DNA from: Micromonospora citrea
GTDB taxonomy: Bacteria; Actinomycetota; Actinomycetes; Mycobacteriales; Micromonosporaceae
Length of the DNA stretch: 64,000 nt
Direction: 5' to 3'
Assembly: GCF_900090315.1 (NCBI RefSeq)
Contig: NZ_FMHZ01000002.1
Location: forward strand, 1,032,501 to 1,096,500
In this document: in pieces, positions 39,499 through 49,183 of the stretch
Layout of the letters: each line of letters starts with the position of its first letter
Position numbering within the stretch: position 1 is the first letter of the stretch
Made by a program: the position numbers and the translations under genes
The notes under the pieces: generated by a model
Told to the model about the DNA's origin: nothing
The model's input: only the letters and a program-made list of their open reading frames with translations
Databases searched by the model: none

Positions 39499-41325
39499 AT
39501 GGCGCTGACGTTCCAGATCCTCGGTCCGGTCCGGGTCTGCCGCGACGGTCGACCGCTGCGCCTGCCCGCCGGCCGCCCCACCGCCATGCTGGTCACCCTG
39601 CTGCTGCACGCCGGCGTCGCCGTCCCGGTCGAGCGGCTGCGTGAGGAACTGTGGGCCGGGCCGGCCCCCGCCTCCGCGGTGGCGAACCTGCGCAGTCACG
39701 CCAGCCAGCTGCGCCGCCTCCTCGCCGCCCCCGACGAGCCGGCCAGGCTGCACGCCCGGCACGGCGGCTACCGGCTCCGGGTCGCCCCCGGCGAGCTGGA
39801 CGCCGCCGAGTTCGAGCGGCTGGCCGCCGAGGGGCACGCGGCCTGGAGCACCGGCGCGCCCGACCTCGCGGCGCCGCTGCTGGAGCGGGCGCTGGCGCTG
39901 TGGTCGGCGGCGGACCCGCCACCGGCGTACGGGCCGGCGACCGCCGCCGCGTTCGACGGGCTGCGCGAGCGCCGGGCCGCCGCCCGGGAGGCGTACGCCG
40001 CCTGCCGGCTGGACCTCGGCGACCGGGGCAGCCCCACGCTGCTCGCCCTGCTGCGCGCCCACCTGGCCGAGCACCCGCTGCGCGAGCCGGCCTGGGCGCT
40101 GCTGATGACCGCCCAGTGCCGCGCCGGCGACCAGGCCGCCGCCCTGGAGACGTACCGGGCCGCGTGCCGGTCCCTCGCCGGGGAGCTGGGCGTCGCCCCC
40201 GGCCCCGAGCTGACCGACCTGTACCGCACGCTCCGGCGGCACGAGGCCCGCCCCGCGCCGGCCGTGGACCGCCCGACCGCCCACGCCCGGGACCGCCCCA
40301 CCGCGCCCCGGCCGGTGCCGCACGAGCTGCCCTGCGCCGCCGCGCCCTTCGTCGGCAGGCACGCCGAGCTGGCCCGGCTGCGCGCCGCGCTGACCGCCAC
40401 GTCCGGGCAGCCGGTGACCGTCGCCGTCTACGGCATGGCCGGCGCCGGCAAGTCGGCCCTCGGGCTGCGCGCGGCGGCCGAGGTCCTCGACGCCTTCCCC
40501 GACGGCCAGCTCCACCTCGACCTGGGCGGGTCGGTGGCGGGCGTCCCGCTCTCCCCCGTCGAGGTGGCCGCCCGGGTGCTGCGCTCGTTCCGGGCCGCCT
40601 CGGGCGGGGCGGAACGCGCCGGCCTCGCGGAGGCGCGCGCCCGGGTCCGGTCACTGCTGTTCGGCCGGCGGGTGCTGCTCGTGCTCGACAACGTCGCCGA
40701 CCCGGCGCAGGTCGACGGGCTGCTCCCGGCGCGCGGCGGCTGCGCGCTGCTGCTCACCAGCCGCTGCCCGGTGCCCGACGGCGACGCCCGGCCGCTGCGG
40801 CTGGACCCGCTGCCGCCCGACGACGGGCTGGCCCTGCTGCGCGCCACCGCCGGCGACCGCCGGGTCGACGAGGAGCCGGAGGCGGCCTCGACGGTCGTCG
40901 CGCTCTGCGAGGGGCTGCCGCTGGCGTTGCGCACGGCGGCCCGGCGGCTGGCCGAGGGGCCGCACTGGACGATGGCGCGGCTGGCCCGGCTGCTGCGCGA
41001 CGAGCGCTACCGGCTAGCGGAGACCGGGCTGCGCCCCCGGCTGACCGCGAGCTACCGCCGGCTCGGCTGGGCCGCGCCGGTGTTCCGCCGGCTGGGCGGG
41101 GCCCGGACGGGGCCGGTCACCGCCGAGCTGGCCGCCGCGCTGACCGGCGTGCCGGCGGAGGACGCGGCACGCGCCCTGGACCGGCTGGTGGCGGCGCAGC
41201 TCGCCGAGCCGGCCGGGCCGGGTAGCTACCGCATCGGCGAGCTGGTCCGGCTCTACGCCGCCGAGCTGGCCGCCGCCGCCGAGCAGCCGTCCGGTCAGAC
41301 CGGCGCCGGGGTGCCCTCCCGGTAG
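39499..41325 (+). CDS. SARP-family regulator with NB-ARC domain (AfsR-like)
   Basis: 608 residues. N-terminal OmpR-type winged helix (about 1-90, LTFQILGPVRVCRDGRPLRL), bacterial transcriptional activation domain (about 95-250) and a STAND/NB-ARC ATPase with Walker A GMAGAGKS at 312-319. There is no large TPR region, so it is shorter than AfsR. ATG at 39499 has GGAGG upstream. Such regulators bind direct heptamer repeats 11 bp apart, which is exactly what is found in the promoters at 44298-44387. Its end overlaps that of the convergent ABC gene by 31 bp. Likely cassette-specific activator. Confidence 0.93.
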   Translation: MALTFQILGPVRVCRDGRPLRLPAGRPTAMLVTLLLHAGVAVPVERLREELWAGPAPASAVANLRSHASQLRRLLAAPDEPARLHARHGGYRLRVAPGELDAAEFERLAAEGHAAWSTGAPDLAAPLLERALALWSAADPPPAYGPATAAAFDGLRERRAAAREAYAACRLDLGDRGSPTLLALLRAHLAEHPLREPAWALLMTAQCRAGDQAAALETYRAACRSLAGELGVAPGPELTDLYRTLRRHEARPAPAVDRPTAHARDRPTAPRPVPHELPCAAAPFVGRHAELARLRAALTATSGQPVTVAVYGMAGAGKSALGLRAAAEVLDAFPDGQLHLDLGGSVAGVPLSPVEVAARVLRSFRAASGGAERAGLAEARARVRSLLFGRRVLLVLDNVADPAQVDGLLPARGGCALLLTSRCPVPDGDARPLRLDPLPPDDGLALLRATAGDRRVDEEPEAASTVVALCEGLPLALRTAARRLAEGPHWTMARLARLLRDERYRLAETGLRPRLTASYRRLGWAAPVFRRLGGARTGPVTAELAAALTGVPAEDAARALDRLVAAQLAEPAGPGSYRIGELVRLYAAELAAAAEQPSGQTGAGVPSR

Positions 41326-43142
41326 CCGCGCGCCTGGAGGGTGAACAGCCGCGCGTACCCGCCGCCGGCGGCGAGCAGGTCGTCGTGCCGGCCGTGCTCG
41401 GCGATCCGACCGTCGGCCAGCACGACGATGGTGTCCGCGTCCCGCACGGCGTTGAGCCGGTGCGAGATGAGCAGGCTGGTCCGCCCCCGGCGCAGCTCGC
41501 GCAGCCGGGCGTGCAGGTCGTGTTCGGCCTCGGCGTCCAGCCCGGAGCTGGGCTCGTCGAGGATCAGCAGGTCCCGGTCGGCGCGCAGGAAGCCGCGCGC
41601 CAGCGCCACCCGCTGCCACTGACCGCCGGAGAGGACCACCCCGGCCTGCGGGTCGTCGCGGTCCGGGCCGTCGAAGAAGATCCGGGTGAGCAGCGTGTCG
41701 TACCCCCGGGGCAGCGCGGTCAGGGCCTCGTCGACACCGGCCTGCCGCGCGGCGGCCCGCAGCCGCTCCCGGTCGTCGCGGGCGGTGAGGTCGCCGACGG
41801 CGATGTTCTCCGCCGCCGACAGGTCGTACGGCATGAAGTCCTGGAAGACCGCGCCGAGCCGCTCCCGCAGCGCCGCCGGGTCGAACTCCCGCAGGTCGGT
41901 GCCGTCCCACCGGATCGTGCCGCGTTCCGGGTCGTAGAACCGGCAGAGCAGCTTGACCAGGGTGCTCTTGCCGGCGCCGTTCAGCCCCACCAGCGCGGTC
42001 GTCCCGCCGGCCGGCAGGAACAGGTCCACCCCGCGCAGCACCCACGGATGCCGCGGCGAGTACCGGAACCACACGTCGCGCAGCTCGATGCCCTCCCGCA
42101 GCGGCGGCACCGGCCGGGCCCCGGCCGGCACCGGCAGGTCCGGCTCGGCCCGGCGGACCTGGTCATAGTGGTCGAACAGCAGCAGCGCCCGGTGGATCGC
42201 GCCGAGCTGACCGACCAGGCCACCCAGCGCGCCCTGCACGCCCGGCACGGCGGCCAGGTAGATCACCACGTCGCCGGGGGTCAACCGGCCGGCGGCGGCC
42301 GCCGCGACGGCGTAGACCACGCCCGCGCCGGCCACGCCCGCGCCGAGCAGCCCCAGCAGGCCCTGGGCGCGCAGCTCGCGGCGGTCCAGCCGCTGCTCGA
42401 CCCGGTGCATGCCGTGCAGCTCGTCGAGCATCCGGTCGCCGAAGAACCGGCCCAGGCCGAAGAGCCGGACCTCCTTGGCGGCGGGCACCCCCACCAGCAG
42501 TTGGGCGAAGAACAGGTCGCGCCGCTGGAAGTGCTCCAGGTGCAGCACCATCGCCGCGCGGGCCCGGTTGAGGCGCAACTGCATCCAGAGCGTGGGCAGC
42601 GCCGCGACCAGCACCAGCAGCCCGATCACCGGGCTGAGCACCAGCAGGACGCCGAGGAAGCCGCCGAGGGCGAGCAGGCTCTGCACCGCGCCGAGGGCGT
42701 TGCCGGTGAGCTGGGTCGGCCCGAGGTGCCCGGTCTGCTGCGCCGCCTGCAACCGGTCCTGGAACTCCGGATCCTCCAGCCGGACCAGGCCGACCAGGCG
42801 CAGCACCGCGTCGTGCAGCCGCCGCCGCACCAGCCGGGTCACCGCCCGGTCCCGCTCCCGCTCGACGTACGCGCGCACGTGCGGCAGGACCACCCCGGCC
42901 GCCGCGGCGACCGCCAGGCCGACGCCGAGCAGGGCCAGCGACGCCCCGCCGCCCGGCCGCTCGCCGGTGAGCCCGTCCAGCACCAGCTTGGTCAGCCAGG
43001 CGACCAGCACCGGCGTCAGCCCGGCCAGGACGGCCAGCACCACGTCCCCGGCGGTGCCGCCCGGAGCGGCCCGCCAGGTGAGCCCGAGCGCCTCCCGGGC
43101 GTGCCGGACGGCCTGCCGGGGAGCCAGCCGGGGGCCGGTCAC
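41295..43142 (-). CDS. ABC exporter, fused membrane and ATPase domains
   Basis: 615-residue half-transporter: six membrane helices in the first 320 residues, then an ATPase with Walker A GLNGAGKST (386-394), signature LSGGQWQRVALARG, LLILDEPSSGLD Walker B. No C39 peptidase domain, so it does not cleave a double-Gly leader. It belongs to the exporter type used for peptides, lipids and natural products. GTG start overlaps the stop of the thioredoxin-like gene. Candidate exporter of the Cys-rich peptide encoded upstream. Confidence 0.94.
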   Translation of the reverse strand: MTGPRLAPRQAVRHAREALGLTWRAAPGGTAGDVVLAVLAGLTPVLVAWLTKLVLDGLTGERPGGGASLALLGVGLAVAAAAGVVLPHVRAYVERERDRAVTRLVRRRLHDAVLRLVGLVRLEDPEFQDRLQAAQQTGHLGPTQLTGNALGAVQSLLALGGFLGVLLVLSPVIGLLVLVAALPTLWMQLRLNRARAAMVLHLEHFQRRDLFFAQLLVGVPAAKEVRLFGLGRFFGDRMLDELHGMHRVEQRLDRRELRAQGLLGLLGAGVAGAGVVYAVAAAAAGRLTPGDVVIYLAAVPGVQGALGGLVGQLGAIHRALLLFDHYDQVRRAEPDLPVPAGARPVPPLREGIELRDVWFRYSPRHPWVLRGVDLFLPAGGTTALVGLNGAGKSTLVKLLCRFYDPERGTIRWDGTDLREFDPAALRERLGAVFQDFMPYDLSAAENIAVGDLTARDDRERLRAAARQAGVDEALTALPRGYDTLLTRIFFDGPDRDDPQAGVVLSGGQWQRVALARGFLRADRDLLILDEPSSGLDAEAEHDLHARLRELRRGRTSLLISHRLNAVRDADTIVVLADGRIAEHGRHDDLLAAGGGYARLFTLQARGYREGTPAPV

Positions 43143-43678
43143 CGCGCCACCGGCAGGTCCAACCGGGCGATGCCGAACGCCGTGGACGCCACGACCCCGC
43201 GCTCGTCGAGCAGGCCGAACGCGGGGAAGCCCTTGATCCCGAACGCGATCGGCAGCGGCCCGCTGCCCGGCTCCACGAAGACCGTCGCCAGCCCGGCGAA
43301 CTGGGCCGCGTACGGCTCGGTCTCCGGGCCCTTGCCCACCACCACGACCCAGACGTGCTCCGCCCCGCCCGGCATGCTCCGCGCCCGGTCGATCAGCAGC
43401 GGCACCTGCTCCTCGCAGTGCTCGCAGCTCGGCGTCAGGAACGCCACCAGCGTCATCGGCGGGATGTCGGCGCGGGTGCGCACCTGGCCGTCGACGGTGG
43501 TGGAGACGAAGTCGCCGGGCAGGGAGCCCACCTCCAGCATCACCTCCGGCGGCTGGTTGTGGCGGTCGTTGAGCAGGTCGGTGTGCTCGCGCAGCCGGCG
43601 GACCACGCCGAGCAGCAGCACCAGGTTGAGCAGGCCGAGCGCGCCGACGAGGACGACGGCGACGGTCAACAGCGCCAT
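43139..43678 (-). CDS. Membrane-anchored thioredoxin-like protein (TlpA/MauD type)
   Basis: 179 residues. One N-terminal membrane helix (about 4-25) and an extracytoplasmic thioredoxin fold with CEHC as the active site (Cys 85, Cys 88). The TPSCEHCEEQ form and the cis-Pro-like PLP segment are as in TlpA, ResA and MauD. It could make, break or isomerise disulfides outside the membrane. It lies between the MauE-like and ABC genes; its stop overlaps the ABC start. Expected partner of the MauE-like protein. Confidence 0.88.
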   Translation of the reverse strand: MALLTVAVVLVGALGLLNLVLLLGVVRRLREHTDLLNDRHNQPPEVMLEVGSLPGDFVSTTVDGQVRTRADIPPMTLVAFLTPSCEHCEEQVPLLIDRARSMPGGAEHVWVVVVGKGPETEPYAAQFAGLATVFVEPGSGPLPIAFGIKGFPAFGLLDERGVVASTAFGIARLDLPVAR

Positions 43679-43714
43679 GGGAGGGCTCCTTCGGATAGCC
43701 GGGGCGACAGGGGG

Positions 43715-44266
43715 TCAGGGTCGGCCCGCCGGGCGGGCCGGACGGGACGGAGTGGGTGCGAAGAGCGCGACGAGGTCGTCGAGGCGGACCACGACCGCGG
43801 CGGCGGGGACGGCGGCCGCGGCGGCGATCAGCGCCGCCGCGGTGGACAGCGGCGGGCCACCGACGGCCCAGCCCAGCAGGCCGAGCAGCGCCACCGCGAG
43901 GAGGACCAGGTTGCGCGCCACGTGCCGGGCGCCGATCGGGGCGTCGCCGGCGCCGAAGCAGCGGCAGGCCGGGCGGGCGCCCCGGCGCAGCGCGTTGGCG
44001 ATCGCGGCGGTGAGCACGCCGAGCAGCCCGGCGGCGAGCAGCAGCCCGGCGGGGACGGTGGACGGCACGGCGAGCAGCACGACCACGGCCGCCTCGGTGG
44101 CCACCGCGAGCCGGGCCACCGCGCGGGTCCGCCGCGCCGGCACGCCGAACTGACCGACCGAGGCCACGAAGGCGGCGAAGCCCGCCCGGGTACGCAGCTT
44201 GCCGACCACCGCGGTGAGGAACACCAGGGCCAGCGACAGCCGCGCGGCCAGCTCCACCGCTCGCAT
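43715..44266 (-). CDS. MauE/DoxX-like redox membrane protein
   Basis: 183 residues, four to five membrane helices. Conserved Cys pair in ACRCFGAGD (Cys 101 and 103) and the arrangement match the MauE/DoxX group, whose best known member helps disulfide formation in the methylamine dehydrogenase small subunit. Start ATG at 44266 has GGAGGAGG; the promoter with SARP-type repeats is only 32-65 bp upstream, so it is the first gene of the MauE-thioredoxin-ABC operon. No methylamine dehydrogenase genes are present, so another Cys-rich substrate is expected, the divergent peptide being the obvious one. Confidence 0.85.
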   Translation of the reverse strand: MRAVELAARLSLALVFLTAVVGKLRTRAGFAAFVASVGQFGVPARRTRAVARLAVATEAAVVVLLAVPSTVPAGLLLAAGLLGVLTAAIANALRRGARPACRCFGAGDAPIGARHVARNLVLLAVALLGLLGWAVGGPPLSTAAALIAAAAAVPAAAVVVRLDDLVALFAPTPSRPARPAGRP

Positions 44267-44297
44267 CCGGTTCCTCCTCCTCGGCGCGGGGAGGCTC

Positions 44298-44331
44298 ACG
44301 CTAGGAGCGGCGGATACATCGCGGATACATC
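44298..44331 (-). promoter_or_regulatory. SARP-type promoter for the MauE-thioredoxin-ABC operon
   Basis: On the minus strand two perfect 11-bp repeats, GATGTATCCGC, lie in tandem (44331-44310), followed after six bases by TAGCGT (44303-44298). The 11-bp period is one helical turn, the known format of SARP operators next to a -10 element. It predicts a start near 44291, 25 bases before the MauE-like ATG. Confidence 0.8.
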
Positions 44332-44355
44332 GACCCGCTTCGCCGACGGCGCCGC

Positions 44356-44387
44356 TGTAGGGCCGGTGTACCGGGCGGCCGTAGCGT
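44356..44387 (+). promoter_or_regulatory. SARP-type promoter for the Cys-rich peptide gene
   Basis: TGTA at 44356-44359 and again at 44367-44370 (11-bp period), then 11 bases, then TAGCGT at 44382-44387. The same spacing and the same -10 hexamer occur on the opposite strand for the MauE-like operon. Predicted start near 44394, about 29 bases before the peptide ATG. Confidence 0.75.
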
Positions 44388-44422
44388 CCCCGCAACGACC
44401 GGTATCGGAAGGAGGTGAACGG

Positions 44423-44638
44423 ATGTTCCGTCGACTCGAAAGCCTGGGCGAGCGGATGCTCGGCGTGTTCGTGCCCAGGGTGACGGCCGCGGCCGGCTGC
44501 CCGCCGGACCCGTGGTGTGCCGTGTGCGGCACGTGCCACCTGAAGCGGTGCAGCCAGAACGGGGCCTGCCAGACGTTCTGCGGCTCGTGCGGGTACTACT
44601 GCAGCGCGGGGGCGAAAAGCATGACCGCCCTCTGCTGA
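44423..44638 (+). CDS. 71-residue cysteine-rich peptide, candidate exported product
   Basis: Residues 1-25 form a helical, basic-then-hydrophobic segment (LESLGERMLGVFVPRVTAAA) that could be a leader. Residues 26-71 hold ten cysteines at 26, 32, 35, 38, 43, 49, 53, 56, 60 and 71, including CAVCGTC and CGSCGYYC, with few charged residues. ATG at 44423 has a perfect GGAGGTGA, so high expression is expected. It ends in a strong terminator. Gene context (redox pair, exporter, signal peptidase, SARP) suggests a disulfide-rich peptide matured outside the cell. A metal-binding or RiPP-like role is possible. No known family was recognised. Confidence 0.85.
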   Translation: MFRRLESLGERMLGVFVPRVTAAAGCPPDPWCAVCGTCHLKRCSQNGACQTFCGSCGYYCSAGAKSMTALC

Positions 44639-44650
44639 GACCGGCACCGG

Positions 44651-44680
44651 CGTGCCGCCCGGCCGCGGCCGGGCGGCACG
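44651..44680 (+). terminator. Strong terminator after the Cys-rich peptide gene
   Basis: A perfect 30-bp palindrome at 44651-44680 with 14-bp arms (CGTGCCGCCCGGCC and its complement) and two central bases, 12 bp after the peptide stop. It isolates the peptide transcript from the convergent signal peptidase gene. Confidence 0.85.
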
Positions 44681-44689
44681 TCATCCGAG

Positions 44690-44790
44690 CCGGTCATCGA
44701 CACCTGGACCGGGCCGGTCGGTCGACGTGCGGAGCGGGCCGGCCATCGACACGGGAGCGGACCGGTCGGTGGACACGCCGGCCCGGCCGG
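44690..44790 (+). repeat. Degenerate 49-bp repeat, two copies
   Basis: CCGGTCATCGACAC at 44690 and CCGGCCATCGACAC at 44739 begin two similar units (49 and about 52 bp) with CCGGTCGGT inside. They lie between the peptide terminator and the signal peptidase stop. Copies are imperfect and no function is apparent. Confidence 0.6.
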
Positions 44791-45261
44791 TCAGTCGGCG
44801 CGCAGCCGGGGCCGGACCACCACTCCCAGCAGGTCCGTCTCCGGGACGTAGCCGCACTCGCGGGAGTCGTAGCTGAACGGCGGGTTGTCGCCGAGCACCA
44901 CCAGCTGTCCCGGCGGCACGACCCGCTCCGGCCGCTGCCGCAGCAGGGGCACCCGGTCGACCGGCACCGGCTCGCCGGGCACCGCGTACGCCCGCTTGAT
45001 CAGCAGGCCCGGCCCGCCGTCGCCGGGCCGGGTGGGGTGGCCGGCGGTCATCGCCTCCGGGGCCACCACCACGACCACGTCGCCGGGGCGGACGCGGGCC
45101 AGCGGCACCCGCCGGGCCAGCACCCGGTCGCCCGCGCGCAGCGTCGGCTCCATGCTGCGTCCCACCACGGACACCAGCAGCAGGTGCCGACGGGCCCAGA
45201 GCAGGCCGGCGGTGGCCGACGCGAGCACGCCGGCCACCACCAGCCATCCGACGCTCGGCAC
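44791..45261 (-). CDS. S26-family signal peptidase
   Basis: 156-residue type I signal peptidase-like protein. One N-terminal membrane helix (about 5-25), catalytic Ser in GRSMEPTL at about 36 and catalytic Lys in LLIKRAYAVPGE; LGDNPPFSYDSRECG is the family C-terminal motif. It is shorter than the main LepB type, similar to small specialised peptidases. GTG start is 3 bp beyond the pheT stop, so it is probably read through from pheST, but it sits beside the Cys-rich peptide gene, convergent with it. A role in processing that peptide or its leader is an inference. Confidence 0.9.
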   Translation of the reverse strand: MPSVGWLVVAGVLASATAGLLWARRHLLLVSVVGRSMEPTLRAGDRVLARRVPLARVRPGDVVVVVAPEAMTAGHPTRPGDGGPGLLIKRAYAVPGEPVPVDRVPLLRQRPERVVPPGQLVVLGDNPPFSYDSRECGYVPETDLLGVVVRPRLRAD

Positions 45262-45264
45262 CGG

Positions 45265-47844
45265 TCAGGCGCCGCGCAGGGTGGCGCCGAAGCGCTCGGC
45301 GGCCCGGGCGACCGCCGCGTCCCGCGCGGCCACCGCCTCCTCGACCGTCAGCGTCCGGTCCGGGGCCCGGAAGGTGAGCTTGTACGCCAGCGACCTGCGG
45401 CCCGCCCCGAGCTGCTCGGAGGCGTACACGTCGAACAGGCGCACCCCCTCCAGCAGCTCGCCGGCGCCCTCGACGAGGGCCTGCTGCACCCGCGCCGCCG
45501 GCACCGAGGAGTCCACCACCAGCGCCACGTCGATCAGCGCCGGCGGGAAGCCGGAGACGACCGGCGCGGGCGCCGCCGGGGCGGGCGGCAGCGCGTCCAG
45601 GTCCAGCTCCATGGCGCTGGTCCGCCGGGGCAGCTCCAGCGCCGCCAGCACCGCCGGGTGCAGCTCGCCTGCGTGCCCGACCACCGTGCCGTCGACGAGC
45701 AGCTCGGCGCAACGGCCCGGGTGCCAGGGCGCGTGCTCGGCGGCCCGGACCTCGACCCGGTCGGCCGGGATGTCGGCGGCGGCGAGGACCGCCCGGCCGG
45801 CCTCCACGGCGTCCGCCCAGCCGGCCTGACGGCCCGCGCCCCACCAGCCGGCCGGCTCGACGTCGCCGGTCAGCACGACGGCGACGTGCCGGGGCTGGTC
45901 GGGCACCACGGCGTCGGCGGCGGCGAACTCCTCGTCGGTGGGTCGCCGGTCCACGCCCATCGCCGGCGGGCGGCCGACGCCCGGGCGCGGGTGGAAGACG
46001 GCGCCGATCTCGTAGAGGGCCAGGTCGCGCTGGCCCCGGCCGAAGTTGCGCCGGACGATGCCGAGCAGCGGGCCGAGCAGCGTGGTGCGCAGCAGCGGCT
46101 CCTCCTCCGACAGCGGGTTGGCCAGCCGCACCGCCCGGCGGCGCGGGTCGCCCTCCGGCAGCCCGAGCTGGTCGGCCAGCTCCGGGGCGACGAACGGGTG
46201 CACGAGCACCTCCACGTACCCCCGCTCGGCCAGCGACCGGGCCACCGCCCGGCGGCGGCGCTGCTGCCAGGTCAGGCCGCGCCCGGGCGGCGCGGGCGGC
46301 AGCACCGACGGCAGACGGTCGTACCCGTCGAGGCGGACGACCTCCTCGACCAGGTCTGCCGGGTCGGTCAGGTCGGGCCGCCAGGTCGGCGGGGTGACGG
46401 TGAGCACCGCGCCGTCGCCGGCGGCGACGCCGACCGCGCCCGGGTCCTCGACCAGCCGGTCGGTGCCCTGGGCGACCGCGCAGCCGACCTGCTCCAGCAG
46501 GGCGACCACCCGCGCCGGCGGGTAGCTCACGCCGATCCGCCGGGTCGGCAGGTCCGCCGGCAGGACGACCGGGGTACGTGGCCGGACGTGGTCGATGTCG
46601 AGGATCTCGTCCCCGGCCGTGCCGCCGGCGTGCTCGGTGAGCAGTCGCACGGCGCGCTCGATGGCGACCAGCGGCAGGGCCGGGTCGACGCCCCGCTCCC
46701 AGCGCTTCGCCGCCTCGCTGAACAGCTTGTGCCGCCGGGCGGTGCGCCCCACCATCGCCGGATCCCAGTGGGCGGCCTCGAAGAGCACGTTCGTGGTGCC
46801 CGCGACGACCTCGCTGGTCTCCCCGCCCATCACGGCGGCGAGCGAGATCGGGACGCCGGCGCCCTCGCCCGCGACGGGGTTCGGCAGCCCGGCGTCGCAG
46901 ATCACCATGTCCTCGGCGGCGAGCTCGCGGGTGACCCCGTCGAGGGTGGTGAGCTTCTCCCCCGCCTCGGCGCGGCGGACCACCAGCGGCCCGGCGATCC
47001 GGTCGGCGTCGAAGGCGTGCATCGGCTGGCCCAGCTCCAGCATCACGTAGTTGGTGATGTCGACCGGCAGCGAGATGCTGCGGATGCCGGCGACGGTGAG
47101 CCGCCGCTGCATCCAGCCGGGGGTCGCCGCCGTCGGGTCGACGCCGCGCACCAGCCGCGCGGCGAACCGGTCGCAGCCGACCGTGTCCCGCACCTCGACC
47201 GGGTACGCGGGCGTGTCGGTGCCGCCGGGCGCGGGCGCCAGGGCCGGGTCGCGGAACGGCACGCCGAGGGCGTGCGACAACTCCCGGGCGAGACCGCGCA
47301 GGCTCAGCGCGTACCCCCGGTCGGGGGTGATCTCCAGCTCGACCACGACGTCGTCGAGCCCGACGACGGGCCGCGCGTCGTCGCCCGGCTTGGCCGGGGT
47401 GTCCTCCGGCAGCACGATGATGCCCGAGTGGTCGTCGCCGAGGCCCAGCTCCTTCGCCGAGCAGATCATGCCGTTGGAGTTGCGCCCGTACGTCTTGCGC
47501 GCACCGATGGCGAAGCCGCCGGGCAGCACGCCGCCGGGCAGGATCACCACGACCCGGTCGCCCTGGGCGAAGTTGCGCGCCCCGCAGACGATCTCCTGCG
47601 GCTCGCCGGTGCCGTTGGCGGCGCCGACGTCGACCCGGCAGAACCGGATCGGCTTCTTGAAGCCGGTCAGCTCCTCGATCTCGAGCACCTCGCCGACGAC
47701 CAGCGCGCCGGTGACGGTCTCCCGCAGGTCCACGACGGAGTCGACCTCGATGCCGAGGTCGACCAGGGCCTGCTCAAGGTCGGCCGTGGGCAGGTCGGCG
47801 GGGAGGTCGACGTACTCCCGCAGCCAACTGACAGAAACTCGCAT
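45265..47844 (-). CDS. pheT: Phenylalanyl-tRNA synthetase beta subunit
   Basis: 859 residues of the large PheRS subunit: N-terminal tRNA-binding EMAP-like domain (VVGEVLEIEELTGF ... NFAQGDRVVVILPG), B3/B4 editing domain, B5, and a C-terminal FDX-ACB anticodon-binding domain (SGFPPALIDVALVVDSSVP). Full length and complete. Start ATG 39 bp after pheS. It assembles with PheS into an alpha2-beta2 enzyme. A signal peptidase gene follows directly. Confidence 0.98.
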   Translation of the reverse strand: MRVSVSWLREYVDLPADLPTADLEQALVDLGIEVDSVVDLRETVTGALVVGEVLEIEELTGFKKPIRFCRVDVGAANGTGEPQEIVCGARNFAQGDRVVVILPGGVLPGGFAIGARKTYGRNSNGMICSAKELGLGDDHSGIIVLPEDTPAKPGDDARPVVGLDDVVVELEITPDRGYALSLRGLARELSHALGVPFRDPALAPAPGGTDTPAYPVEVRDTVGCDRFAARLVRGVDPTAATPGWMQRRLTVAGIRSISLPVDITNYVMLELGQPMHAFDADRIAGPLVVRRAEAGEKLTTLDGVTRELAAEDMVICDAGLPNPVAGEGAGVPISLAAVMGGETSEVVAGTTNVLFEAAHWDPAMVGRTARRHKLFSEAAKRWERGVDPALPLVAIERAVRLLTEHAGGTAGDEILDIDHVRPRTPVVLPADLPTRRIGVSYPPARVVALLEQVGCAVAQGTDRLVEDPGAVGVAAGDGAVLTVTPPTWRPDLTDPADLVEEVVRLDGYDRLPSVLPPAPPGRGLTWQQRRRRAVARSLAERGYVEVLVHPFVAPELADQLGLPEGDPRRRAVRLANPLSEEEPLLRTTLLGPLLGIVRRNFGRGQRDLALYEIGAVFHPRPGVGRPPAMGVDRRPTDEEFAAADAVVPDQPRHVAVVLTGDVEPAGWWGAGRQAGWADAVEAGRAVLAAADIPADRVEVRAAEHAPWHPGRCAELLVDGTVVGHAGELHPAVLAALELPRRTSAMELDLDALPPAPAAPAPVVSGFPPALIDVALVVDSSVPAARVQQALVEGAGELLEGVRLFDVYASEQLGAGRRSLAYKLTFRAPDRTLTVEEAVAARDAAVARAAERFGATLRGA

Positions 47845-47883
47845 GACTCAGACCACCGTCTCCGTGACTCGTACCCGCATCGC

Positions 47884-49077
<1,194 letters not shown>

Positions 49078-49088
49078 TCAGGCCCGCC

Positions 49089-49108
49089 GCCCGCCGACAC
49101 CGGCGGGC
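49089..49108. terminator. Hairpin between the rRNA methyltransferase and pheS
   Basis: GCCCGCCG (49089-49096) pairs with CGGCGGGC (49101-49108) around ACAC. Placed between two leftward genes, it would end the methyltransferase transcript. The rest of the gap (49006-49183) shows no gene. Confidence 0.5.
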
Positions 49109-49183
49109 TGGCTAAACGAACGCCGTGGCGCGTTCATGGGCGGACGCTCTCCTCTGCTGGACGGCTCGCGGGACCGGCGCGGG

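Noticed and set aside
41295..43142. Bacteriocin exporter of the C39 peptidase type
   Set aside because: The ABC protein starts directly with the membrane domain; no peptidase domain with Cys/His is present.
43139..44266. MauE and MauD-like genes as part of a methylamine dehydrogenase locus
   Set aside because: No genes for the large or small subunit, cytochrome or tryptophylquinone maturation are present.
44423..44638. Lanthipeptide precursor
   Set aside because: Ten Cys but few Ser/Thr suitable for rings, and no LanM, LanB or LanC-like gene nearby.
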